A stretch of DNA of 64,000 bases from Desulfosporosinus metallidurans (GTDB lineage Bacteria > Bacillota > Desulfitobacteriia > Desulfitobacteriales > Desulfitobacteriaceae). This document shows positions 18,215-25,583 of this stretch, one piece after another. The stretch covers positions 1 to 64,000 of the forward strand of contig NZ_MLBF01000008.1 in assembly GCF_001936615.1 (NCBI RefSeq). Reading direction: 5' to 3'. Numbering within the stretch: position 1 is the stretch's first letter; every line of letters starts with the position of its first letter. Made by a program: the position numbers and the translations under genes. The notes under the pieces are model-generated. The model saw nothing but the letters and a program-made list of their open reading frames with translations, searched no databases and was not told the DNA's origin.

Positions 18215-18674
18215 CAAAATGGCCACTTTTCCCTCCTGATTTTTCTACTAAATAGATCTCCCCTATCGTCATAGTCTTATCAATGGCTTTACACATATCG
18301 TAAATCGTCAAGGCGGCAACACTCACTGCAGTTAAGGCTTCCATCTCAACCCCAGTTTTGCCATAGACCTTTACGCTGGCTTCAATCTCTACCTCGCCGG
18401 GTTCCACAAGTTTAAACTCTAGTTTCGCCCCGGTGATGGCCAACGGATGGCACATTGGAATTAATTGCGCAGTTTGCTTTGCTGCCATAATTCCCGCAAC
18501 TTGAGCGACTGCCAAAACATCCCCTTTGGCAATCAGTCCTGAACGAATGCGTTCCAAGGTTTCTGGCTTCATCGTCACTTTTCCATGGGCAACCGCAACA
18601 CGCGCTGTTTCGGCCTTATCACTTACATCCACCATTCGAGCGCGTCCTTCTTGGTCAAAATGTGTTAAATCCAT
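18207..18674 (-). CDS. moaC: cyclic pyranopterin monophosphate synthase MoaC
   Basis: A 155-residue MoaC that converts the MoaA product to cPMP. It has the expected [18 protein letters not shown] start, a [25 protein letters not shown] block, [11 protein letters not shown] and the KSGGKSGHF end. It follows moaA by three bases, so the two are co-transcribed. Unusually, its final two codons and stop lie inside a 30-base repeat that is duplicated just downstream. Confidence 0.97.
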   Translation of the reverse strand: MDLTHFDQEGRARMVDVSDKAETARVAVAHGKVTMKPETLERIRSGLIAKGDVLAVAQVAGIMAAKQTAQLIPMCHPLAITGAKLEFKLVEPGEVEIEASVKVYGKTGVEMEALTAVSVAALTIYDMCKAIDKTMTIGEIYLVEKSGGKSGHFVR

Positions 18675-18677
18675 TTC

Positions 18678-19649
18678 TTACCCTCCGATCTGAGACATTA
18701 CGCGTTTATCTTGCCACGCCTCATCATTCATATGATGTTGTGCGGGTTTGCGCCAAACTGCCTGTGCCAATAGTTCTAAGACGTCCCTATCCGAGCTTCC
18801 ATTTCGCAAAGCCTCGCGTAAATCCACCTCATGTTTACTGTGCAAACAGGCTCTAAGTTTCCCGTCCGCTGTTAAGCGTACTCGATTGCACGTATTACAA
18901 AAATGTCGACTTAGCGCGCTTATAAAGCCAATGCTTCCCTTAAACCCGCTTGGCCGGAAATATTCAGCAGGTCCACCACCGGGAATTTCCTGAGTTGGTA
19001 TATAGTCTTTGATCCCTAAAAGTTCTTTCATCTCTTTAATTGAAACAAAGTCGGTCCGATGCTCTGAGCTAATTCCAATCGGCATAAGCTCGATGAAACG
19101 GACATGGAGCGGATATTGCTTTGCCAAGGTCAAGAAACTGGGCAGCTCTTCCGTATTAAACCCACGAACAACCACAACATTAATCTTGACTGGCTTCAAG
19201 CCAGCCTCAAGTGAACGAAAGATCCCTTGAATCACACGCGAAACATCCCCACCTCGGGTAATATCATGAAAACGCTCGGGATCCATGGTATCCAAACTGA
19301 TGTTAACACGCTGAACACCTGCGGCTTTCAAGTCAAAGGCCATTTCCGGGAGTAACATACCGTTGGTCGTAAGCATGAGATCCTCAACCCCGGGAAGTTG
19401 AGCACCCTCACTCAGAAATCCTAAAATATCTTTGCGAACTAAAGGTTCTCCACCTGTAATTCGAAAACGACGAAACCCTAATTGAGTGCTTAACCTCATA
19501 AGTCGAAGTATCTCTTCAAAGGAAAGAATAGAGTCATGCGGCATCCACTGGACTCCCTCTGCTGGCATACAATACCTACAGCGGAGATTACAACGATCCG
19601 TCACTGAAATTCTGAGATAGTCGATATGTCTTTGAAATTGGTCCTGCAT
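18678..19649 (-). CDS. moaA: GTP 3',8-cyclase MoaA
   Basis: A 323-residue radical SAM enzyme, first step of molybdenum-cofactor synthesis. The N-terminal cluster motif is C20xxxC24xxC27; the C-terminal second cluster cysteines are in CNTCNRVRLTADGKLRACLH, and the protein ends in the functional Gly-Gly. The start is ATG 19649 with GAGGCGG seven bases upstream; a longer reading from 19667 would start inside that signal. It heads the moaA-moaC-MOSC-mog operon, behind a structured leader. Confidence 0.97.
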   Translation of the reverse strand: MQDQFQRHIDYLRISVTDRCNLRCRYCMPAEGVQWMPHDSILSFEEILRLMRLSTQLGFRRFRITGGEPLVRKDILGFLSEGAQLPGVEDLMLTTNGMLLPEMAFDLKAAGVQRVNISLDTMDPERFHDITRGGDVSRVIQGIFRSLEAGLKPVKINVVVVRGFNTEELPSFLTLAKQYPLHVRFIELMPIGISSEHRTDFVSIKEMKELLGIKDYIPTQEIPGGGPAEYFRPSGFKGSIGFISALSRHFCNTCNRVRLTADGKLRACLHSKHEVDLREALRNGSSDRDVLELLAQAVWRKPAQHHMNDEAWQDKRVMSQIGG

Positions 19650-19686
19650 AGTTCCGCCTCTTTTCAAGATCGAATTTTAGGCAAAT

Positions 19687-19717
19687 AAAAAAACCCGCGG
19701 TCTGTAAACAACCGGGG
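19687..19717 (-). terminator. attenuator terminator ahead of moaA
   Basis: On the minus strand CCCCGGT pairs with ACCGCGGG (one bulged base) and is followed by seven T residues, 38 bases before the moaA start codon. It would stop transcription in the leader and is the likely expression platform of the riboswitch. Confidence 0.75.
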
Positions 19718-19845
19718 AATTAATTCCACCTGTCGACAGACTCCTTTCCAACAGGAGATATTACAGTTTCCCATAATACCCGAGTGTCTTTAAGACACTA
19801 GTCTGGTCCCCATAGCTTGTGCTTTAGGAGATCCAGCTTCAGAGC
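19687..19845 (-). promoter_or_regulatory. structured moaA leader, probable Moco-type riboswitch
   Basis: The minus-strand leader contains a chain of helices: a bulged hairpin around AGC-ACAA-GCU closed by UCUCC/GGGGA, a perfect GUGUC/GACAC hairpin (about 19784-19801), UAUUA/UAAUA, CUCCU-N7-AGGAG with a GGAAAGGAG stretch, and a GGAAUUAAUUCC palindrome. It ends in an intrinsic terminator. A structured aptamer-like region plus terminator ahead of moaA is the hallmark of the molybdenum-cofactor (or tungsten-cofactor) riboswitch. The match to the published consensus is from memory and not verified. Confidence 0.5.
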
Positions 19846-20006
19846 GATGACGATTCAATTTAATCTCTATGAAGACTATAATTCGCGATCGAATAAAGAT
19901 TCCCTTTTTTTCGTTAATACATTTTGTCTTTTAATCTAAAAAATGATTCAGGTTTCTCTGAAAATATTGTAAACTAGGAGATAGGAAAAGCTCTGAGGAG
20001 GTTCAT

Positions 20007-20792
20007 ATGCCAAACGACACGGTTACCCATTCTATTCTTAAAGCAAAGGGTCCACTGCTCGCATGGGAGGAAGATACTGTAGTTCAAGAAGTTCCCTTAA
20101 CCATACATTACAACCGTGAAGAAATTGCGACGCTTTTGTGCTCCCCTTCCCAAACTGAAGAGCTCGTCTACGGTTTTTTACTCAATGAAGGGTTCATCCG
20201 TTTTCCAGAGGACGTGTATGAAATCCGTCATGATCCCCTAGATCACTTAGTTTGGGTCGAAGGCAAACCCTGTCTCTTGCAGAAAGAGCTCATGAGCAAA
20301 CGATTTGTTTCCGCCTGTTGTGGTAAAAGCAGAGCGTCATTTTGTTTCGCCAATGATGTCCTTATGGTTAAGCCGCTCACGTCAACCCATAGTATTCCAC
20401 TCCAGGAAGCCTATGCCTATGGTGATTTTTTACAATCCCATCTACCGCTCTTTCAGTCAACTGGAGGCGTACACAGTGGAGGAGTTGGGTATGAAGGCGA
20501 AGTACTTCTTACGAGTTATGATATTGGCAGGCACAATGTTTTTGATAAACTTAGCGGCAGCGCCTTTCATTCAGGGTTATCTTTGGAAAACCATGTGATC
20601 TTTTTTAGTGGCCGAGTTTCCTCCGAGATCCTTCTCAAGGTTGCCAAAATGAAGGTTCCGATCCTCATTGCTCGAGGGGCACCGACAGATCTTGCCCTTT
20701 CTCAAGCAACCGCTTTGAACATCACCGTTGTGGGATTTGCTCGGGAGCAACGCCTTAATATCTATACCTGCGCGGAACGAATTATCGTCTGA
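20007..20792 (+). CDS. fdhD: formate dehydrogenase accessory sulfurtransferase FdhD
   Basis: A 261-residue FdhD that passes sulfur from a cysteine desulfurase to the molybdenum cofactor of formate dehydrogenase. The catalytic cysteine motif is SACCGK (Cys104, Cys105), with GVHSGG, YDIGRHNVFDKL and FSGRVSSEI blocks downstream. It begins at ATG 20007 with GAGGAGG seven bases upstream. It serves the selenocysteine formate dehydrogenase encoded at 53.3-58.3 kb and is convergent with mobA, overlapping by 11 bases. Confidence 0.95.
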   Translation: MPNDTVTHSILKAKGPLLAWEEDTVVQEVPLTIHYNREEIATLLCSPSQTEELVYGFLLNEGFIRFPEDVYEIRHDPLDHLVWVEGKPCLLQKELMSKRFVSACCGKSRASFCFANDVLMVKPLTSTHSIPLQEAYAYGDFLQSHLPLFQSTGGVHSGGVGYEGEVLLTSYDIGRHNVFDKLSGSAFHSGLSLENHVIFFSGRVSSEILLKVAKMKVPILIARGAPTDLALSQATALNITVVGFAREQRLNIYTCAERIIV

Positions 20793-21441
20793 GGATTGCT
20801 GTCCACTCTTGCGGCGTATTCACATTGCAGAAGATGTTACTCAAGTCAGGAAAATCCCGAAGCTCCGTTTCTTCTATATAACGAACGGAACAAGATGGAT
20901 AGAAGTCTATAATCTTGAGGCGACCTGCCTCAAGATTAGTTCTGATTGAAGGAAGGCACCGCCGGTGGTAAAAGGCGTGTAACGGATGGAGCCCGGAATG
21001 AAGGCGTGGAACGACAACATCATACTCCGGAATCCAACCAGCTAGAAAATGGATAAGCTCTCCTTGCAAAAACGGCATGTCACAGGCGACAAAGAAAACG
21101 ACATCATAAGTCGCTTCTTTTAACCCTTGGTAAAGTCCTTCTAATGGACCACGATCAAGACTTTCGTCTTGAATGATAGGAACCTCGTAGTGAGCATACA
21201 GTTCAGGCTTGTTGCTACTAATCAGAACTTCCGCAAACACAGCATGCAAGACCTCTAAACTCCGTTCAACTAAGGGACGGCCTTCCAGTTCAAGGAAGGC
21301 CTTATTCTTTTTCATCCGTGAGCTTTTGCCGCCTGCTAGCAAAACACCGGTCGCGTTCAACTTTGGAAGTTGTTTCCTAGAATCCTGTTGCAGACTAATT
21401 ATTTTGAAAGACCTCCTCGTATTCCTCAGAAGAGAAGCCAA
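20782..21441 (-). CDS. mobA: molybdenum cofactor guanylyltransferase MobA
   Basis: A 219-residue nucleotidyltransferase that attaches GMP to molybdopterin, needed for the bis-MGD form used by formate dehydrogenase. It has the LLAGGKSSRMKKNKAFLELEG signature near residues 33-53, GPLEGLYQGL and ACDMPFL. The start is unclear. TTG 21441 overlaps the glutaredoxin gene by 47 bases and has a poor binding site. A much better AGGAGG lies further in, but it is followed only by ATA/ATT codons. Confidence 0.93.
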   Translation of the reverse strand: MASLLRNTRRSFKIISLQQDSRKQLPKLNATGVLLAGGKSSRMKKNKAFLELEGRPLVERSLEVLHAVFAEVLISSNKPELYAHYEVPIIQDESLDRGPLEGLYQGLKEATYDVVFFVACDMPFLQGELIHFLAGWIPEYDVVVPRLHSGLHPLHAFYHRRCLPSIRTNLEAGRLKIIDFYPSCSVRYIEETELRDFPDLSNIFCNVNTPQEWTAILRR

Positions 21442-21634
21442 TCAGCACCCGTTCTCCCACACACGTTATGGGTACAGCAAGCGCATCAGTCACTTCTTTC
21501 ATTTCTTTTCTATGCTTAGGAAAGATAATATTTCGTTCCGTAAACTTAATTCCTTTACCCGAAAGGAATCGCTTGGCGCGCACACAGTGCGGTCAGAGTG
21601 GCACAGTATAAAGAATCACATCTTGTTGTTTTAT
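21395..21634 (-). CDS. selenocysteine glutaredoxin-like protein (UxxC)
   Basis: Reading through the TGA at 21595-21593 as selenocysteine gives a glutaredoxin of about 79 residues: strand ILYTVPL, then Sec14-Pro-His-Cys17, then CVRAKRFL, followed by a cis-Pro segment (AVPITCVG) and ERVLIGFSSEEYEEVF. Those are the normal glutaredoxin/NrdH landmarks, with Sec replacing the first active-site Cys. A hairpin suitable as SECIS follows. AAGGAG lies ten bases before ATA 21634; the first standard start codon in frame is GTG 21619, so the start is uncertain. The gene is followed immediately by mobA. The substrate is unknown; a redox or selenium-linked role is inferred. Confidence 0.75.
21549..21569 (-). 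promoter_or_regulatory. candidate SECIS hairpin of the glutaredoxin
   Basis: ATTCCTTT and AAAGGAAT form an 8-base perfect stem with loop CGGGU; the loop begins 31 bases after the UGA. Bacterial SECIS elements lie within this distance and carry a G in the first two loop positions, as here. Confidence 0.6.
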
Positions 21635-21796
21635 AACTCTTCACTCCTTACACTATTTAATTCTATCTAGAATTCCAGTAAACTATTCTGCCTCCGCCTT
21701 CAAATGTATCACATCAAACTTTAACTGTCACGCGAGAAATCCTTACGTCATAGATAAGTTGATTCCTTTGTAAGGCTAATTTCTATATCCTGTATT

Positions 21797-22093
21797 CATA
21801 TATTTACACTTGTATCCTTTTAGTTATATAATAGGTATAGTTTGTAATACTTACCAAGGCAAGTAATGCCCACTCAACTAAATACGTCTTGTCTTATTGC
21901 TAGGGGTGCCCCTCGGGGCTGAGATGAATCAGGCCAGACAAGATTTGGATTGGGAGAAAATGTTCGGCCTAGCCTTAGACCGGGAAAAACCGGAGCGTTA
22001 TCGTAAAGAGTCCCCCCTGAGCATCAGGACAGCTGCACCATGTGCGGAGAAATGTGTTCGATGCGCCTCATGAACCGTATTATGGACAAGTAG
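21797..22093 (+). pseudogene. relic of a thi operon: TPP riboswitch 5' part fused to thiC 3' end
   Basis: From 21797 to about 21927 the DNA matches the promoter/leader and first half of the TPP riboswitch at 48.1-48.25 kb. From about 21921 to 22093 it matches the last ~165 bases of thiC (52980-53153) at roughly 93% identity, including CTMCGEMCS and the stop. The join is at GAGATGA, which is present at both parental positions, so an internal deletion of about 4.7 kb removed thiS to most of thiC. A missing G relative to intact thiC also breaks the frame. It is non-functional. Confidence 0.9.
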
Positions 22094-22106
22094 ACCCTAA
22101 TTACAT

Positions 22107-22155
22107 AAAGGAGCAAGCAGCTTATCCGATGAGGACCTTAGCTACTTGCTCCTTT
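22107..22155 (+). terminator. terminator after the thi relic
   Basis: AAAGGAGCAAG (22107-22117) pairs perfectly with CTTGCTCCTTT (22145-22155), with a secondary inner stem. It is the former operon terminator left behind with the relic. Confidence 0.75.
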
Positions 22156-22228
22156 GATTATCTTAACTCTATGGCGTTAGACGTCCGAACTTTCCGGTGA
22201 ATATTTTCATAGGACTGGATTTGATTAA

Positions 22229-22267
22229 TAAATAAAAGAGAGTCCGTAAACTATGCGTCTCTCATTT
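22229..22267 (-). terminator. terminator of the acetoin/lipoate operon
   Basis: On the minus strand AAATGAGAG pairs with CTCTCTTTT across a 16-base loop, followed by a T-rich tract. It lies 19 bases after the methyltransferase stop and would end the ~13 kb operon. Confidence 0.55.
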
Positions 22268-22285
22268 ATCAGATATCTCCAACGA

Positions 22286-22960
22286 TCATTCTTTTACCCA
22301 CTTGGCGACCAAAAAATTAGGGTTCGTATTTTTTTGTTTTTCCAGTGTTAAAGCTCGGTCTACCGAAGACACCTCTGGCGGAAAATAAAGTGCTTTGCCA
22401 ATTTTAAGCCGTCCCCCTACCTCCCATTGACGAATTTCGAATTCCGTGTAAAACCGTGCGTGGGCAAAAACGGATTCAGGTTTCGTATTAGCTTTCCTAC
22501 CATAGAACTCGCTCCAGGGAGATTCTCCCGCAATAACTCCAATCACCAGACATCCTTTGGGCTCTATATGCTCAAATAATCTAGCTAAAATTTCCTCAGG
22601 ATTTGGAATAAACTCGAAAGCACTCATCGAAAGAATACCATGATATTGCTCAAGTTGATCCATGATTTGAGTGATATCCGCATTAAGCCACTTTACCGAA
22701 TATCCTAAGTTCGCAATTTTTTCTCGAGCTCGTGCCATCATTTTTTCAGATATATCAACAGCCGTGATTTGATACCCCTGCTTCGCCAGCGTAGTGGTGT
22801 ATTGTCCTGTTCCACACCCAATTTCTAAGATCTTGAGACCGGATGGTTGAAAGAGCTGAACAACCAGGTCCCGCTCTACTTGATCAGCAATTCGTCCTAT
22901 TTCCGTTTCGTACCAGTTGTCATAATCTTCGGCTATCGGATCAAATAGTTCAATCGGCAT
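22286..22960 (-). CDS. class I SAM-dependent methyltransferase
   Basis: A 224-residue methyltransferase with motif I ILEIGCGTGQYT (about residues 50-61), ITAVDISEKMM, and a GILSMSAFEF motif. The start is ATG 22960 with GGGAG eight bases upstream; a longer frame to 23023 would run into the preceding gene. It is the last gene of the lipoate/acetoin operon, 37 bases after a LipS-like gene. The substrate is unknown; no lipoate pathway step known to me needs a methyltransferase. Confidence 0.8.
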   Translation of the reverse strand: MPIELFDPIAEDYDNWYETEIGRIADQVERDLVVQLFQPSGLKILEIGCGTGQYTTTLAKQGYQITAVDISEKMMARAREKIANLGYSVKWLNADITQIMDQLEQYHGILSMSAFEFIPNPEEILARLFEHIEPKGCLVIGVIAGESPWSEFYGRKANTKPESVFAHARFYTEFEIRQWEVGGRLKIGKALYFPPEVSSVDRALTLEKQKNTNPNFLVAKWVKE

Positions 22961-22997
22961 TATAATCACTCCCACTTTAGTTCTTTCTACTTTTCCC

Positions 22998-23996
22998 CTA
23001 CAGTCCACCACAGCACATCTCACTCATGACAGATTTCAACCCGTGCGCTAAAGCGAAGTCTATGGTTTCATCAAGTGGAAAGGCCAACGTATTAATTCCC
23101 GCCGCTATGAGCCCTCTCTCCAACCAAGCCTTTTGAGTATAGGGTCGAGCACAACCAAAACTAATTTTAAGCGACGGATTCAAGAGACGAGTTTGAGCTG
23201 TGATTCTGATGATCTCAGCAGGATCCGGTCCAATGACTCCGCCCATCGGAGTATCCGGCACGGCTCGTAAAGCAACCAACACCAATGTTTCCAAGGGATA
23301 GTCACTTAACATTTGAATAAGGTTTTTTTCTCCCATTATTTTCCCGTAGTTTAAGCCGAGCACCACATGCGGGACGACATCTAAACTTTCGGTTAACAGG
23401 ATTTCTAAAGTATCTATAAAGTCACTAGGCTTGCGGTCAAGATGATAAACCCTGTGAATTGTAGCGGCATCACCGATCATATCCAGAAATACTTTATCAA
23501 CCCCAGCCTGTTTTAACCCAACTGCGGTTTCCTTATCTGCTAAGCCAGTATGCACATGAATCGTAAAATCCAGGGATTTTAGATAAGTTAAAGCCGGCAA
23601 AAAGGGCTTAAGGGGGACCTGCCCCTCTTGATTACATCCTCCAGTGATAAGAAGGCCCGTAACTCCTTTTTTCCGCAGGTTGATTCCCAGTTCCTGTAGT
23701 TTTTCTGGGGCTGGAGCCGGAATCATTCCATTTAGCATTGTCCCCTGACAATGGTCACACTGAAGAGCGCAGGAGGTTCCTGTGATGCTCACATTGAGAA
23801 ATCGGCCTGAATTGTAAAAATGCTTACCTTCATAGTGCCTCCCGCCGGGAACTGCAAAGTGGATGAAATCAGGGAAGGTTCTCCGGCGCAGGTTCCAGGC
23901 TTCTTTTAGCAGATTAGGTAAGTTCGCACTTTGATCAAATTCCGTCCAACCTCCGATAATTGTCTTCCCTAGCATCTTCTCTTCATTCGAATTCAC
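22998..23996 (-). CDS. radical SAM protein, probable lipoyl synthase subunit (LipS1-type)
   Basis: A 332-residue radical SAM enzyme with C-x3-C-x2-C in CALQCDHC at about residues 75-82, an ITGGCNQEG loop, and late cysteines (FGCAR, MCCGGL) that could bind an auxiliary cluster. It overlaps the preceding radical SAM gene by four bases. Paired radical SAM proteins next to GcvH-like lipoyl carriers match the two-protein lipoyl synthase LipS1/LipS2 known from archaea and some bacteria, which inserts two sulfurs into an octanoyl chain. The pair assignment is good; which member is S1 or S2 is tentative. Confidence 0.65.
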   Translation of the reverse strand: MNSNEEKMLGKTIIGGWTEFDQSANLPNLLKEAWNLRRRTFPDFIHFAVPGGRHYEGKHFYNSGRFLNVSITGTSCALQCDHCQGTMLNGMIPAPAPEKLQELGINLRKKGVTGLLITGGCNQEGQVPLKPFLPALTYLKSLDFTIHVHTGLADKETAVGLKQAGVDKVFLDMIGDAATIHRVYHLDRKPSDFIDTLEILLTESLDVVPHVVLGLNYGKIMGEKNLIQMLSDYPLETLVLVALRAVPDTPMGGVIGPDPAEIIRITAQTRLLNPSLKISFGCARPYTQKAWLERGLIAAGINTLAFPLDETIDFALAHGLKSVMSEMCCGGL

Positions 23997-25099
23997 AATT
24001 GTTCAACACCCTCCATGAGCCCGGCGTAGAGTTCTCCCCTTATCTGCTCCACATCTTGTAGGTTGGGAACAAACGGATAATTGGCTAGGGTAGTACCTGG
24101 TCGTTCATTGCCATAGGGCCGATTACAGGCAGTTTCTCCATCATGCCCGGGACAGCCGGACGTGCGAAAAGGTTGGCCGGAAGCCACATAAGGTTCGACA
24201 TCCATCCCAAAATCATAAACTTGTTCAGAACTATTAAAGCACATAGTTCTGGCACTCGCCAAATCATTCATAATTAGATAACGGGCTAATTGCATACGGC
24301 GGTATTGACTAAGAGAGGGTGCCGCTTTCTCCGCCAGAGCACTCCCCGGTTCGGGATAGAACGAAAACAGATGAACCACCGCGCCTAAATCGTGTACTTG
24401 CTGCAAAGCCATGACCATCTCTTGTTCGCTTTCTCCGAGGCCAACAATCAGATGAACACTGACCTGGCCTTGTCCAAAAACAGCAACACCCTTTCTTAAA
24501 ATCTCCCAGTAATGTTCCCATCGATGAGGTCCCCGTACACCTTTTCCTCTGTATTCTTGGAAGATTTCTGCGGTAGCTGTGTCAATCGACACCCCAAGTT
24601 GATCGGCACCAGCCTCTTTGAGTTTTTGCAGGTCTTCCGTCTTGTTGATCAGCGTCGGGGCACAAAGAATACTAATCGGCAAATCAACTTCACTGTGTAA
24701 ACGGGATACAAGACTTAACGAATCCTCAAAGGCTCTCTTATGGGTAATCATGGATAGACAGATTCGTTTCAAAGAGTTTTGATATTGTTTTGTCCGTTCG
24801 AGAATGAGATCAAAGGAGTAGGTGGGCCAAGCAACTCGGATGAACGTTGTCCCTTTGGTTTTTTCTGAACGTTTTTGTTCCAAACCACAATAACCGCAGC
24901 GTCCCTGACAACCCTCTTGATAAGTCAGAAGCAAGTTTAAGCAGGTGAGCTTGGCATTGCGATAAAAAATACCCCCCTTTAAACCGAGTGTCATCGCGGC
25001 TGCTAGACTCGTTTGGATAACCTCCGGACTTTCTAAACCAAGGTCCTCGATTTCTTGGGTAAGTTCAGCTTGGGAACGATCAGCGTGAGTGTTAGACAT
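23993..25099 (-). CDS. BioB/LipA-like radical SAM protein, probable lipoyl synthase subunit (LipS2-type)
   Basis: A 368-residue radical SAM protein. The cluster motif C-x3-C-x2-C is in CQGRCGYCGLEQ at about 65-76. The central TIM-barrel region contains DQLGVSIDTAT and LIVGLGESEQEMV, typical of the biotin synthase-like branch, and C-terminal cysteines (SGCPGHDGETACNRP) are available for a second cluster. It overlaps the end of the GcvH-like gene and the start of the next radical SAM gene, so the three are translationally coupled. The start is ATG 25099 with AGAAGG upstream. A role in sulfur insertion on the neighbouring lipoyl carrier is inferred. Confidence 0.65.
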   Translation of the reverse strand: MSNTHADRSQAELTQEIEDLGLESPEVIQTSLAAAMTLGLKGGIFYRNAKLTCLNLLLTYQEGCQGRCGYCGLEQKRSEKTKGTTFIRVAWPTYSFDLILERTKQYQNSLKRICLSMITHKRAFEDSLSLVSRLHSEVDLPISILCAPTLINKTEDLQKLKEAGADQLGVSIDTATAEIFQEYRGKGVRGPHRWEHYWEILRKGVAVFGQGQVSVHLIVGLGESEQEMVMALQQVHDLGAVVHLFSFYPEPGSALAEKAAPSLSQYRRMQLARYLIMNDLASARTMCFNSSEQVYDFGMDVEPYVASGQPFRTSGCPGHDGETACNRPYGNERPGTTLANYPFVPNLQDVEQIRGELYAGLMEGVEQL

Positions 25100-25514
25100 C
25101 ACAGGCCTTCTCTCTGGCTAATTCCACGTCTAACCATTCCTTGAGTTGCTCTACCGTCATAAGCATTGATCCTTCAGAGGAATGAGTTTCTATTTTAAAC
25201 AGCCAACCGCGCCCATAGGGATCTTGATTAATCAAGCGTGTGCTTTCCAGGACTTCCGCGTTCACGGCACAGATTTCCCCTGTCTGGGGAGCATAAAAAC
25301 GCCCGACCCATTTTCCCGTTTCCAGAGAACCTACGGCCTCTCCTGCCTTCACCTGAGTACCGGATTCTGGCAAACTCAAGTACAAAATATCCCCCCTGTT
25401 GTATTGCCCGTAATCGGTTAAGCCAATGATGATATTTTTTCCTTCTCTTTTGAGCCACTGATGGTGTTCATCATAGAGTAATTCTTCTGGGAAATGCCAC
25501 TCTCCGACCTTCAT
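25092..25514 (-). CDS. GcvH-like lipoate-binding protein (LbpA type), second copy
   Basis: A 140-residue biotinyl/lipoyl-domain protein of the glycine cleavage H family. The hairpin lysine is Lys68 in SLETGKWVGR, in place of the usual ES.K motif of true GcvH, so the protein looks lipoylatable but divergent. No glycine decarboxylase (GcvP/T) genes are nearby. Instead it lies between an HdrD-like iron-sulfur gene and the LipS pair, like the LbpA carriers of sulfur-oxidising Hdr systems. The start is ATG 25514 with AAGGAGGG upstream. Confidence 0.8.
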   Translation of the reverse strand: MKVGEWHFPEELLYDEHHQWLKREGKNIIIGLTDYGQYNRGDILYLSLPESGTQVKAGEAVGSLETGKWVGRFYAPQTGEICAVNAEVLESTRLINQDPYGRGWLFKIETHSSEGSMLMTVEQLKEWLDVELAREKACDV

Positions 25515-25583
25515 ATCCTCACCCTCCTTATGGTTATCGTGCAAGTAACCAAGATTCTATTCTGTTTCAGGAACGTGAATAAA

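Noticed and set aside
21395..21583. A stand-alone 62-residue protein starting at GTG
   Set aside because: It begins in the middle of a glutaredoxin fold; the active site lies upstream across an in-frame TGA, so the selenocysteine reading is preferred.
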